Source of the DNA: Antitrichia curtipendula
Taxonomy: Eukaryota; Streptophyta; Bryopsida; Hypnales; Leucodontaceae
Assembly (NCBI GenBank): GCA_951230915.1
Contig: OX579636.1
Coordinates: 20,891,567 to 20,955,566, forward strand
DNA length: 64,000 nt
Direction of reading: 5' to 3'
This document shows, piece after piece, positions 45,990 to 58,465 of this stretch. Every line of letters begins with the position of its first letter. Positions within the stretch are counted from its first letter, which is position 1. Both the position numbers and the translations under genes were made by a program. Below the pieces are notes generated by a model. The model did no database searches, was not told the origin of the DNA, and was given only the letters and a program-made list of their open reading frames with translations.

Positions 45990-48900
45990 ATGGGGGTTCG
46001 TGTGTCCATGGAGACGTTGACAGTGTGGTTAGTTGTAGTGGTCAGTTGTTGCCTTTTTATGCCAGACGCGACGACGGCGTTGGGGCAAGGCCAGCGAGTG
46101 ACATCCGTCGACGACATGCCTGACGGGCGCGGCTTCGTGGCCCATCTGGAGGTCATTGAGCAAACGGAAGTATATGGACCCGACGTGAAGGAGCTCAGCA
46201 TGACTGTGAGGTTCGAATTTCCTTTCTTTTCTTCCCTAGAGCGTCTAGAATTCGACTCGATTCCTTTCAACTGTGTCTCTGTTTTGAATTCAATGATTGT
46301 TGATCAAATCTTGGAGGCAAATTCATACTCCTCAGCAGTCTGCGTAATCGCTGAAGCATCGCTAGTATTTCACTTAAAAGCGTTTTCACTGTCCCTTTTC
46401 AATTCTGGATTTAGCAAAGATTGATACAGGTCTATATTAAATTTGCTAGAGGAAAATAAATGTGAGGCAGTTCGAAGGAGCGGTCCCCCTTTCTTGTAGC
46501 TCACGTTTCCTGTTGAGATCATTCATCTCGATTCTAGGATTGCTCGTTTCCCAATCAAGGTGGCAAAGTGCTCCGAAAACGAGTGCTGTGTGGGACTCTT
46601 GTAATCAAAAATTGTAAACTAAAGCAGCATTCTTTGTGACCTATTCTTTAAGACGTTAGTAGCGACAGTCTCACAAACGCCAGCGCACCCATTCATCCAT
46701 CCACACTGGTCAAATTATAACGCTTTCTCTTTCGTCTGTTGCAGAGTGGAAGGCCAGTTCCGCGTGAACGTCCAAATCTCCGACCGCACGTTCTCCCGCT
46801 GGGCAGTCCCCCACTCTCTCATCCCTCGCAACGAGCCCCTCTCCACCAACAACATCCGCTTCGCCTTACCTCAGGAGCCTCTCCTCACTCTCTCCTACAC
46901 CACCAACCCCTTCGGCTTCGCCGTCACCCGCATCGCCAACAATGAGGTTCTCTTCAACTCCACGCCCAGCGTCAGTACCTCCCTGGAAGGCACCAAGGAG
47001 ACAACTTCCTTCAACTCCATGGTGTTCAAGGACCAGTACCTGGAGATTTCGACTCACTTGCCGAGCACGGCCACGTTGTATGGACTCGGGGAGAGCACTC
47101 GACCGGAAGGGTTGCCTCTCATGAAGGGGAAAACTTACACGCTCTGGGCGACGGACATCGGCGCCATGAACACGAACGTGGACTTGTATGGCGCCTACCC
47201 TTATTATATGGATGTGCGAGAGGGAGGGCTCACGCACGGCGTGTTGCTGCTGAATAGCAATGGCATGGATGTCAAGTATGGAGGGGATTTTTTGACGTGG
47301 CATGTGATTGGGGGCTCGTTTGAGTTTTACTTCTTTGCGGGGCCGTCGCCGATGGATGTGGTGGATCAGTTCACGGAGCTCGTGGGAAGGCCTGCGCCCA
47401 TGCCATACTGGTCTTTCGGTAAGGACTGATTTGATTTGTTATTTGGCTTCCAGACTCTTGATACACCGGCACATCACAAGAGTAATTTCCTTGTTAGTTG
47501 GCTTCAAGAGTCTTTCCGTTCTGTTTCGAACTGACTGTATTGTTGTGGTGGTGAGCAGGTTTTCATCAGTGCAGATGGGGCTACAAGAACGTGTCGGAGC
47601 TCAAGTACGTGGTGGACAATTACAAGAAGGCGAAGATTCCTCTGGACACCATGTGGAACGACATCGACTACATGCAGAACTACTTGGATTTCACCACGGA
47701 CGCGGTAAATTACCCCGAGGACGAGCTCAAGAGCTTCGTGGAGGAGCTTCACGCCCACGGACAACACTATGTGCTGATTCTCGACCCAGGTATGGAAACT
47801 CTGTAATTGAGAATTTTAGGGTTTGGGAGCTTGGGGTGGTGTTAAGCAATGCTTCACATTCTCTCTTCTAAACAAACACCAAATGGAGCATCTGCATTCA
47901 GGACCTTTTTTACGGTGTACCGTTGCTACGGACTTAGGTCATCATAATCACTGTAAATGAGCTTAAAATCATCCTAAATTCAGAAATTTCTCCCCTTAAT
48001 ATACCAAAATGTAGTTCTTGAGATTCCAAGTTTCTTGGACATGAAAAATCAATTCCTTAAATCCAAATGCATAAGCTGCAATCAAAGTCTCCCAGTGAAC
48101 CAACCAAGATTCTGATAGTTTGTTCATCACCACATTTCCAATATGGCGAAGTTTCAAGAAATAGGCACGTTTCGGGATAACAGTTCTAGCTCTCCCAGGA
48201 GAAATTCAGAGTGTCCATCTACACAAAAAATTGCTTAGTCAATGTCTAGTGATGATAAAATAGGATACACTAGGAATGGAATTTGGACACAATTAGACAT
48301 TTGTCCAAATTCCATAGACACAAAAAGGACATTTGTCGAATGGATTTCTCCTTTGTGTTAAAGCTCTCAGCTATTGATTTCAAGTCGGTACTTTCACACC
48401 ATTTTAAGAATTACGAGCAGTTGGTTCTGATAGTAATTTCAATCGGCGAATTCAGGAATCAGCACTGCGTACGAGAACTACGGCACTCTGCAGCGCGGCC
48501 TGGAGCAGGACGTGTTCCTCAAGGACGAGCAGGAGAATTACCTGGCGCAAGTCTGGCCTGGCCCAGTGTACTTCCCTGACTTTCTGAACCCTAAGACGAA
48601 GTCCTGGTGGACCGCCGAAGTGTCCTCTTTCCACAAAAAGGTCCCGTTCGACGGGCTCTGGATCGACATGAACGAAGTCTCCAACTTCTGCAGCGGCACA
48701 CGGTGTCGGTTCAACGGCATCGTCTACCCCAACCACAACGAGTGTTACTTGGAGTGCCAGAAACCCGAGTCTAAGTGGGACGACCCGCCATACCCGATCG
48801 TGCGACAAGGGGCATACGAACACATCGGGGACAAGACGGTGGCCATGCAGGCCACGCACTTCGACGGGACGACGGAGTATGATGCGCATAATTTGTATGG

Positions 48901-50524
48901 GTTGTCGGAGTCGGTTGCGACGAATGAAGCGCTCAAAGTGACGCGAAACAAGAGGCCATTCATTCTTGCACGGTATGTGTGTTCGAAACTGACAAAATTC
49001 TGCTCAAAAAGTGCAGCATTTTGAAATTCCATGCACCTGATTCGAGAGAGCCTTGATTATAACGTCCATTTCGTGAAATTGGCGGTATTACAATCCTGAA
49101 ACATAAATCCATACCTGTCGTAGTTTGTGGCCTGAAATTAGACCTAAGTTTTGAAACTAAATGTCGCTTTTGTTGGTGCCAGAGTCGCCAAAGATGAACG
49201 AAATGGACGACTTCTAAGTCCGTTAACCTCGTTTTATTCACTATATAGCATGATGTAGTTCACCATTTGAATTATTTTTATTTCAGTAGATGTCGTCATT
49301 GACCATTCCGGAGTTCATGCATCCTGATTTTCTCTTTCGGTGTCCTGAAGTCCTGAAATTTGGTAAGGCACACGATGAGTCAAATCACTTGACATTTTAA
49401 TGTTGTTGTTGTAACCGAGAGCTGATCATCAAGAACCATTGTGCCTGTGCAGATCCACCTTCGTCAGCTCCGGCGCGCACACAGCCCACTGGACGGGCGA
49501 CAACGCGGCCACCTTCAAGGACCTGGAGTACTCCATCGCCGGCTTGCTCAACACGGGCATGATGGGTCTCCCAATGATCGGCGCCGACATCTGCGGCTTC
49601 GCCGACAACACTACCCCTGAGCTTTGCAACCGCTGGATGCAGCTCGGTGCCTTCTATCCCTTCGCCCGCAACCACAACACTGTGGGCGCCACTCCCCAGG
49701 AGCCTTACGTCTGGCCTCAAGTCGCCTCTTCTGCACGTTCCGCTCTCAACCTCCGCTACCGTCTTCTTCCCCACTTCTACACTCTCATGTTCGAGGCTCA
49801 CAACCGCGGCGCCCCCATCGCCCGGCCACTCTTCTTTTCTTTCCCGGAAGACCCCAATACACTCACTGTTGGCAAACAGTTCCTACTCGGGACGGGACTC
49901 ATGGTGACACCAGTCTACCTCATTAATGTCACCACGGTCACGGGGTACTTCCCGAAAGGCACATGGTACAACCTCTTCGACGGATTCGCGACGAAAGTGG
50001 AGAGCGAAGGGGAGCACGTGGAGCTTGACGCGGATTTGGATTCTATCAATGTGCATGTGCATGAGGGTACTGTGCTACCGATGCAGGAAAGCAAACTGAC
50101 GTCGGCGGAAGTGATGAAGACGCCGTTCACGCTGGTGGTGGCGTTTCCAAGTGGGAGAAGCGCAGGGTACGCGCGTGGGAAGCTGTTTTTGGACAACGGC
50201 GATGACGTCGAGATGGTGATCAGGAAAGGGAGGTCGACTTTTGTGAGATTCGTTGGGCAGCAGGCGGAGCGGAGCGGCGTGTTGTCGTCGAAAGTTGTGA
50301 GTGGGGATTATGCGATTAAGGAAGGGCTGAAAGTACAAACGGTGGTGATTCTTGGGGGAAACAATAAGCCGAGTGGGATTAAGATCAACGGCGAGGCTGT
50401 GGATGTAGATGTGGCGTTTGACGCGGCGGTGCCCTCGATCACCATTTCGGGGTTGGACTTGCCAGTGGGGAAAGAGTTTGAGATTCAGTGGAGCACGCCA
50501 GCCTCCTCGCATTCCAGTATCTAG
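45990..50524 (+). CDS. GH31 alpha-xylosidase / alpha-glucosidase, secreted (5 exons, 904 aa)
   Basis: Exons are 45990-46210, 46745-47418, 47559-47789, 48456-48972 and 49453-50524. All introns are GT-AG, all joins keep frame, and the total is 905 codons including the TAG stop. The N-terminus has a hydrophobic signal peptide ([19 protein letters not shown]; the ATG at 46008 is an alternative start), so the protein should be secreted to the apoplast. It has the GH31 N-terminal beta-sandwich ([19 protein letters not shown]), then the barrel: FHQCRWGY, the nucleophile motif WIDMNE (Asp about 446), acid/base Asp about 564 in HWTGDN, GADICGF, and a C-terminal beta domain. Plant relatives are XYL1-type alpha-xylosidases, which trim xyloglucan side chains in the wall, and acid alpha-glucosidases (maltase). 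Sequence alone does not settle which. Length is normal, and no key residue is missing. Confidence 0.95.
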
Positions 50525-51105
50525 ATGATTCAAAACCAAGTGGGAGACCGGGCTTACAACGACAACCTGGTTTGCACCTCGTAATATCAACTGCTACAAC
50601 TGAAAAATCAATGTTTTAAGTACTAGAATGACATAACAGTGCCGGTCCAATGTGCTTGCAACAACATGAGTCGTAGATTGGATATGAGTCTGAAAGGAGG
50701 GGCCGAAATAGGACTTGGTATCTGGGTTGTTGTTACTAGACTAACTCAATAGGCTCGTCATTGATGTTAATCTAGATGATTGATCAGAGTTCTGTAGAGC
50801 TTTTTGATAGATCTATAATTCTTTGTATTGATCCGGAGACAGTTTTAGACAATTTTAGACAATTTTTGGTAGGATACGTGGAGATTAGGTCGTGGCTTGA
50901 GTAATATAGCCGCGACACCGCTAGCCAGGATACGTAGTTCCTGAAATCAGTTCTGTACCTAAGGGATGCTGAAGAGCGCCAGTTATTAACTTAGAGTAGC
51001 AGTTTCCAAGGCTTGGGTGAAGAGAAGTGGTGGGCGTTTAGTATGTACATAGGGAACTGGCCGGTCCCTGAGATTTGTACTATAATATCAATTTAATACA
51101 ATGGA
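50525..51105. other. 3' flank of the GH31 gene
   Basis: Probably contains the 3' UTR. There is no canonical AATAAA near the stop; the closest AT-rich candidates are around 51080-51100. No other feature was seen. Confidence 0.4.
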
Positions 51106-51333
51106 TTAACCCTTAAACGACGGGCTGGTCACCGTGGAAATCATTTGTTTGGGTACCGTGTAAATTGTTGGCTTCGAAAATGGAAAAGCGTTCATTGGAA
51201 GTCAAGCTATTGTAGAAGATCTTTCCTTTTTACACAAAATTTGGAGGATGAATAGTTGCACTTTTGTCTTGCATGGAGAGATTCTTTGTCATTCATTGGA
51301 CGAAAAACATCCTCCATGGCGTTTAAGGGTTAA
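51106..51333. mobile_element. Family C TTAA element, complete
   Basis: TTAA at 51106-51109 and 51330-51333 flank 220 bases that start CCCTTAAACGACGG and end GGCGTTTAAGGG, a terminal inverted repeat with near-perfect outer 10 bases. It is related to 1178-1373 and 59486-59728 and lies about 0.6 kb downstream of the GH31 stop codon. Confidence 0.88.
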
Positions 51334-54300
51334 GCAATTCATGGTGTTGGTTTTACTAGAATCTTGACTTTGGGGTAGCTTTGGTTGTGAAGTGTAGAAA
51401 TTTGCTCTCTTTTTGTTCCTTCACTATTACTTCTAAGAGCACTGGTCTGGGTGCCATCATAAATGAATAGTTTGTTGGAGGCTTTGGGTAGTTCAACTAG
51501 TCATGTGCGGGATAAGGAAAGCAATGTTTACCCTCATCTGCCTCCTTTTGGAGATAGATTGTCCTCTCACTGGAATATCTATGGCTTTTTCTTTTAAAAA
51601 ATTTTAGTTTCATCCTCTATATGGGCAACTTTGTTAAAATGGCACTATTCCGCTACTTTGGCAGTTTTTATAGTTTAGACTGGGTGGTGTGAAATGTATT
51701 ATTGCCCTAGATGTCTAAAATTTGTACCGTTCCTAGATGTTTGACATCTATAATTGCCCTAGATTTTACTTTTATAATTCAGACCGCATGATCTAAAATC
51801 CATAGTTGTCTTAGATGGCATTTTCATAATTTAGATTGGGCAATTTGAAAATGGCATATAGAATACCACTATTTTAACAAAATTCTCCATCTATTTGATT
51901 ATGTTGGAAGGAAAGTTAATAAATCTTAGTTTGTCTTTGGATTAACAAGGTTGCAATTAGTTTAACTTCCAAACGCTCCTACTCCATTTTGAGCTTCTTG
52001 GAATTTGCTCTAATCTAAACAAAAGTAGAAGTTTTGATAAGTTTAATCAAATTTTTGTGAATTGTAAGTTCAATACAATTTTTAACTAGATATATTATGG
52101 ATCACTTAGAAAAAATAAGCAAACAACAATGTCACATATGAATTGAAAGATTACAATGTTTTGATCACAAGGTGGTTTGATCAAAAAGGTTGAAAGACTT
52201 TAATTCATTTTCACATGAAAGTGAATTCAGTTTTTTCAAACTTCTTTTATTGCTAAATCTAAGTTGAAGAAATGAAAAAAATATGAGGTTAAAGGACATA
52301 ATATATATAAGAGAATTATCAATGTATAAACAATATGTAAACATTGCAAATAAAAAATTTTAGGCTCATGTATCAAGCTCAAATATGATGAGGGTTTTAG
52401 AGGGTATTGCACTCCTATCCAAACTCAACATTCAATCGTCAAATGCTAAGTCATTTAGACAAAAGGCCCTGAAATAGTCTAAAACTAGAGTTGATGAGTT
52501 TGAACATGCTCTTGTTTCAACTTTGAATTGGGGTTGATGAAGCTTTAGTGTATAGACTAATACCGAGCACTAAAAAAATGAGATTTTTGGTGTTTTGAAG
52601 GTTTTTTCTATTGCACTCTACATTCCTTTCAAAAAAAGAAGATTGGATTGGATCCATCTTGATATGTCATCAATGGTCTCTGTATAGTATTTTGCAATTG
52701 TTGAGCTATAAATAATAAACTAATACAAACCAATGATGATACTCTAACTATGATCAATTTATAGCTTCTCAATATCTATTCTATATTTTTGAAACAAATT
52801 TTCAATGTGATGCCTCCCCCGCCTTCCAAAGAGCTAGTGTATTCGAAGCTCATATCTATGAACCCTTTACACTTAAAAAATCAAGATTTGCAATGGAAAC
52901 TTTTGTACAAAAATTATTATAGAAAAGATCATAAACAATTTATTTGAAGACCAATTTTGATGCTAAAAATAGACTTTAAAGGATATTCATTTAAAAAAAA
53001 TACTATAGATAGTATTTTAGTAAGCTTTTATTTTAACTCCAAAAGTTGGTGATTTAAGCATTTAGGGATCAATGGGATTTGTTGTTGATATTTTTTAACC
53101 ATTAGACAAACTCATGATGTACTACCTTTAATTTTTAGTCTATTAGGTTGGGAGTATTTCATTAGTAATCATACACATTCAATTAATCTTAAAAGGCGAT
53201 AGGAATTAACCAACTAAAGTGAATGAAAGGTGACAGTTAAAAAATAACTTTAACATCTCGAGAATGACAAATCTAATTAATGATAACAATATGATACAAT
53301 AGCTATAACATTGTCTATGGTAACCACTAAGAGAGTTAAGTAATATTAGCTAAATCTAAAGCTTTTGAGGTAAAATGAATTTTGGCTTGATATATGTTTA
53401 TATGAAGATCTTTATTTTTGCAAGTTTCTTTGCAATTCCCGCTCCATATAAATTGATTTAGAAACTAGCAAAAACTTATAAAGCATCAAATGGCCAACAT
53501 CAAGAACTTCCAAACATGTCAATATGGTGCATTGAAACGCTATCAAATTAATTTGGTGCCAACCTCCATGCCAGTTGAGTATCAAAGTGATTGAAAAAAT
53601 GACATTGAAATAGACTCTCTTGTCAAAATGGCATCGAATTGGATTAACCCAACTATTCTGATGAAAGCTATTTACATTGCTAACGAAATTTTTTAGATTG
53701 TTTTTCCAATTTATGCTTTGAAGTATTTCATCCATTCATATAGCTTCCATGGTAAGACCTCAAAAATATTCATCACTTTCTTTTAAAGGATAAGTCTCAA
53801 AAGCTTATTCTATAAACTAACCACATTAACAAAAACCATTCAATCATATTGATGGCTCAAGTAGTCAAGTTGATCATATCATTATGAAGAAAAGAATCAA
53901 TTATTTTGATACTTGCATGAATTATTTATTGCCAAGCATTTGGAATTTCATAGATCAAGCTAACTTGAATTATAGGCCTTTATGTTTGAGACTCTACATC
54001 AAGTTTACTTGACAATGTCAAAACTTTGAAAAACTCCATAGCAGTATTTAGTTGTACCTTTGTTATTTGTGGTTGATAAACTTTTGTTTCATGATTTTGA
54101 ATTAGGCCTACTACAAAGAGTTAGGAGAGTTAGATGTTTATACAACTTTAATCTAAGAACATCTCCACCTTAATTCCAAAAAATTAGTTAACTTGATTTA
54201 GTGAGTGTAAAGCATATTCATGCTAGATAAATCATTCAGATATAATAACTTGATATGGATTTAAGCTAAAGTAACAAAAAACAATTGGCAATTATTTATT

Positions 54301-54908
54301 TGCAATAAGGTATAGAAATTAAACCTACTTTGAAGATTACTCTAGAATAAATTATTTATACCATAATGATAGTTACATGTGATGATGGCATATCCAAAGA
54401 CTAATCTATTATTTAGATTTATTTTAGAGTAAGCACCAAAATCACAAGTGACTATCTTTACAGTGTAATATTCATATTTTAAAAGTCATTCTTTTGTCCT
54501 CTTTCCAAACTAAGGTCTAACAACTACTGTCTTGTAATAATGTTAAACTTGGCCAATTAAATGTCGAATCGTTCTATTCAACTAAGAACATGCAAATATA
54601 AACTTTTGGGTTGATCGAAGGGCTTTCAATGTTAAATAAGATTATTGATTATAATCTTCTTAAGAATAGACAATAAAATGATGACATGGTCATTTTGGGG
54701 TCATAAAGGCTTGCTCTCATTTTCTTCAAATTACTCTCAGTCCAACAAACTAATTTTTTTGTTTTATCAAAATTTATCTAGATCAACATCCAATCTCAAT
54801 AACATATCTTTGAATATGTGCATTCTTATAAAAAGAAACTAGATTCTCTAGCATGATGTTAACTCTAAATACAAAGCTTTGTCAAAATCAATATGGCTAT
54901 ATTAGATT
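51334..54908. other. AT-rich intergenic DNA
   Basis: 51640-51900 has imperfect reiterations of 'ttgccctagat', 'ataatttagac' and 'aatggcat'. The rest is AT-rich sequence without a supported gene or transposon terminus. Confidence 0.5.
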
Positions 54909-55058
54909 ACACAATTCACTTGAGCACTCTTTTGTGATTGTCAAGCTTGAAAAGAAAAAAAATAATTTGGTAAAATAAATTGTACACAATTCACTCAAGC
55001 ACTCTTTTGTGATTGTCAAGCTTGAAAAGAAAAAAAATAATTTGGCAAAATAAATAGT
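54909..55058. repeat. 75-bp tandem duplication
   Basis: Two adjacent copies, starting at 54909 and 54984, differ at only a few positions. They begin ACACAATTCACT and contain GTGATTGTCAAGCTTG followed by an A-run. Confidence 0.9.
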
Positions 55059-55335
55059 ACATAAGATGCATCTCCATAGTACTCTAGAATATTTTGGATT
55101 AACGAAACACAAATTTCCATGGAACAAGTTTGCTACCTTTGAACCAAAAGGAAGAAGCTTTACATTTATAGCAACTACTTTCATTGCAGAAGTTTTAGTA
55201 GATAGCTTACTAGAAAAGTGTGCACGTTCCATGGGGTGCTATCGAGACAGAGCCTCATTTCTTGTTTCTACAAGTACCATTTTTTTCTGTTTTAATTTGC
55301 ACTTGGAATGGAGAAATTTGTCTACCATTAGAAGG

Positions 55336-56178
55336 TACAGTGGGTACCCCCCAAACCGCTACTTTTTGCTTATGTGCCTAGTTTCTATATTAGATTGGTC
55401 AAATTTTCTTGTTGGCACTTGAAAGGAGGGTTTCAATGTACTCCCTCCGTCCCAAAATGATCTTCCTGTTAGACAAAATGTTCCGGATTAAGACTATAAA
55501 TAACATTTTAAAAGCCTGTTTTGCACTACATATAGAGTTTAGTGCACTCCTATTGTCCTTGAAACTTTGAGTTTTGAAGCCCTTTTTAAAGTGTAGTTTT
55601 GGATTATTGAAAAGTGAATTTTTTTTGGTATTTTCAAGGAGCACCAGTGGTTATTTAATTATTGAGTGTGAGGTCGTCATTTTGTGGGTAGTTAGTATAA
55701 GTCAAAAACCATATGTGGACCTATATTTGCTTCCCAAAACCTTCATCTCCTTCAATTAGATAATATTCAAAGAGATGCAAAAAATAAAAACAAAAAGTGT
55801 TGATTGACCCCTTCAACCATTTTATTTGTCTTTTGATTAGTGATTGCATAGATGGAGGGGGAACTATCGCTTGGAATTGTTTTGTTAGTCCTAGAGAACA
55901 ACCAAAAGTTTAATTTGACCAATTTGCAACTCACAAAGTACAATAGGAAGATCATTTTGGGACAAAAAATGAAGGCCAACAGGAAGAACATTTTGGGACG
56001 GAGGGAGTACCAAAGATCGTTACAATTGGATACCGTATGCAAAAAAATATGAAGGGACAACATTTGATTCTAAAACAATTTCATCCACATAATTAGGTTA
56101 CACAGCTGATTTTGGAGATGTAAATAGAGAGAAGATGGTGGTTTAGGGTGACCCGTGATGCATTTAGGGCAGCCCACC
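55336..56178 (+). mobile_element. Family D element interrupted by a Stowaway-type element
   Basis: The left end TACAGTGGGTACCCC and family D interior run to 55438. Family D resumes after 56009 with 'ggataccgtatgcaaaa' and continues to 'gatggtggtttagggt' and an eroded right end near 56178. Confidence 0.75.
55439..56009. mobile_element. Stowaway-like (Tc1/mariner-type) MITE, complete
   Basis: TA at 55439-55440 and 56008-56009 flank 567 bases. The left end CTCCCTCCGTCCCAAAATGA and the complement of the right end agree for at least 19 bases, and then for most of the next 14. These termini are the familiar Stowaway signature of grasses and other plants. There is no transposase. An internal copy of the terminal motif ('aggaagatcattttgggac') lies about 45 bases inside the right end. 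Confidence 0.92.
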
Positions 56179-57334
56179 ACCCACCACCCACCAGGATAGG
56201 TAGTGGCCGCCAGACAGAACTTAGGGCACATTCAGAGTTTCCAATGGATACTGACCTTAACCCATATGCATTGTCGACACCCAGACGGATCCAGACTTTA
56301 TAAACAGGCTCAGATGACCTTCTCCAACCATGTCTTTGAATAAACCCAAAGACTGCACCAAAGTAAAGATATACTATTCCACGGGGGATGACACTTGGAC
56401 CCAACCGGCACCCCATATGCCGGATACAACACCCTACAGTCTGACGTGGGAAATACCTTCTATCTGGTTTGCGAGGTTTGGTTTTAGGGTTAGGGTTTAG
56501 CAGAGTGGCCGCAAGTCTGTCAGTTGTCGTTTACAACCTTGTTCGCAGCCGAGGCCGTCTCTTGTTGTGTGCTTTCACGGATGCACTAGCATTGCTAGGA
56601 CTTTTGCTTACAATGAAGCTTAGGTAGGGTTTGCTTGTTCTTGTTATTTTCTAGACGGTACCATGCTGAAATTTTTTAGATAATTTCATTCTGTTGTTTG
56701 CTTTTAGTTTCTGAGTGTATTGGCTGTTGGAAGTGTCGAGAACTCCTGCATACTGAGTCTGCCGCTTGCCTTGTTTTCATGGATGTATGACAGTGGCTTC
56801 GTGCATTTAATAGATGATGATGGGACGCTTATAGGTTCTCTCGTTCGTTAGAGTTCGGGTTTCCTCTTCACAAGCTGCAGAGACTTTCGGGAATGAGGTC
56901 GTTACTTGTGGTCAGATCTATGGTTTGTCTACAGCATTAAGTGTTTTTTTTGCCGATGGGCTCGATCTTTGAACCAAGACCGGAAGGCTTGAGGTCCCTA
57001 TGAAACGCGTCTCCTGTTAGTGGTCCTCGGTCTCCGGATGCGTTCTTACTTATTTCGGGAGTTCACTTTCTTCAGCATCATATAAAATACCACTCATGGC
57101 GAATGAGTACCATGAGTGTATGAGAATGGTGCTAGAGCGATCTGAGATAACTTTCCCTTCTAGCTCTTGGTTTCGACTATAGCTACAAGATACACAATCT
57201 CGAATAACGATGCTTTTGTCCGAATGATGATGAGAAACAACATTTTCCAACACTTGGACTGACCTCTGTGATGCGAAACATGCTGCGTTCTTTCTGAATT
57301 CGATTCCTTTTTTGTGTTTTCAGGTTCACCTCGT

Positions 57335-57422
57335 GATCGTGTGATGAGAAAATAACGTATACCAATGGATCCTTCTTACATGATTTTGGACCATGAATGC
57401 TAGAGAAAGTTATCTGACGATC
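57335..57422 (+). ncRNA. Probable box C/D snoRNA
   Basis: C box GTGATGA at 57341-57347 and D box CTGA at 57414-57417 are bracketed by a terminal stem, GATCG at 57335-57339 with CGATC at 57418-57422. The total is 88 nt, the usual size. The guide next to the D box would be the ~12 bases ending AGAAAGTTAT. The rRNA or snRNA target was not identified. C'/D' boxes are not clear. Box C/D snoRNAs direct 2'-O-methylation in the nucleolus. Confidence 0.6.
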
Positions 57423-57451
57423 TTAAGTTTCAAACAGATCGTTTTTTTTTT

Positions 57452-57540
57452 GCTTCCTGATGATGATCAAACAAACTTTCGTTCTACCTATTGCTTCATG
57501 CAGTGCGGAAAGACATTTGTATTTTGAACTGAAGAAAGAC
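57452..57540 (+). ncRNA. Possible second box C/D snoRNA
   Basis: ATGATGA at 57460-57466 and CTGA at 57529-57532 are spaced like C and D boxes and lie only about 35 bases after the first snoRNA. The terminal stem is poor (CTTCCT against AGAAAG, with a mismatch), so this is a weak candidate. Confidence 0.25.
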
Positions 57541-58465
57541 ATTTGTATTTCGTAGCTGTTTGTCTGCATTGCTTTCTTGAGATTTCTACCAAGGTTTGCA
57601 CATCCCAGCACTAGGTGCCGATTCATGGCTCCCATGTCACTATTCAGTTGCAAAGAGTAACCAATTCCACATGCCTCCTGGAGGTGAAGTGCATTGTTTC
57701 TTTCAATGGACGTCACACTTCGCTTTGGCACATCTCTGTCTACGGATTACTTTTAGACAATGGTATGACTTGGGGCAGTGTCGTAGACAATGTCATTGGA
57801 CTAAAGGCTAAACAAAGGCTTGTGGGGCGGTGAAAGCTGGTCAAATATATTCATTCTGATTGAAACAACTTGAGAACTTCATAATGGGTCGCCTACCCCA
57901 AGTACTGATGCGTGTTTCCGAACTCCAGAGAAATGAAACGAAAAATGGTCATAAGCAATTAAAAAGATTAAAAAAGATTTGCTGAGGTTATTGGCCAACT
58001 GAAGAAAAATGCAACCAAAGTGCTTCTGAACTGAAGGAGATTGAAGCTTTGGGAGGTGATAAAAGGTCTCCATATGGTCTTGGGTCCATACTAACTACCT
58101 ACAAAATGACGCCTCACATTCAACAATTAAGTGCCTATTGGTGCTCCTTGAAAATGCCTAAAACATTCCACTTTTCCAATACTCCGAAATTGCTGCTCAT
58201 CTCTTCACCAAGCTTGGATTCTCCTTGTTTGTCAATGCTTTTGTCACCCTTTTTGAAAAGTCTGACAACAACAGCAACTCCCACCAATGAAAATGCAAAG
58301 CTATTGGAGAAAGGACGAGGAACTATTTGTTGGTGGAGCCCGGAAGGAGAGTTGAACCCACCCAAAAACAATTGGAAGGCAGTTTCCTAATGAATGAGTG
58401 GCAATGCTGCACATTGAAAAGGTTCTGGAAAGTTTTTAGGGTGCGAAGAATGCACTAAACTCTGC

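Larger units (their letters stand above)
56179..58465. other. Gene-like segment: telo-box, splice-like sites and a snoRNA, no clear protein
   Basis: TTTAGGGTTAGGGTTTAG at 56483-56500 is a double telo-box, typical upstream of translation and RNA-processing genes in plants. ATGAAGCTTAG|GTAGGG near 56612 could be a tiny first exon with a donor, and TTTTGTGTTTTCAG at 57311-57324 looks like an acceptor. No exon gives a recognisable protein. With the snoRNA at 57335, a snoRNA host or polycistron is a reasonable guess. Overlapping ORFs at 57596-57833 and 58049-58390 have no known domain. Confidence 0.35.

Noticed and set aside
46866..47303. Long minus-strand ORFs antisense to the GH31 gene (also 48452-48889, 49397-49801, 50075-50590)
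   Set aside because: They are shadows of GC-rich exons with strong third-position bias; the plus-strand frame carries the conserved motifs.
57222..57275. C/D snoRNA candidate around GATGATGAG ... GGACTGA
   Set aside because: Only about 36 nt between C and D boxes and no terminal stem.
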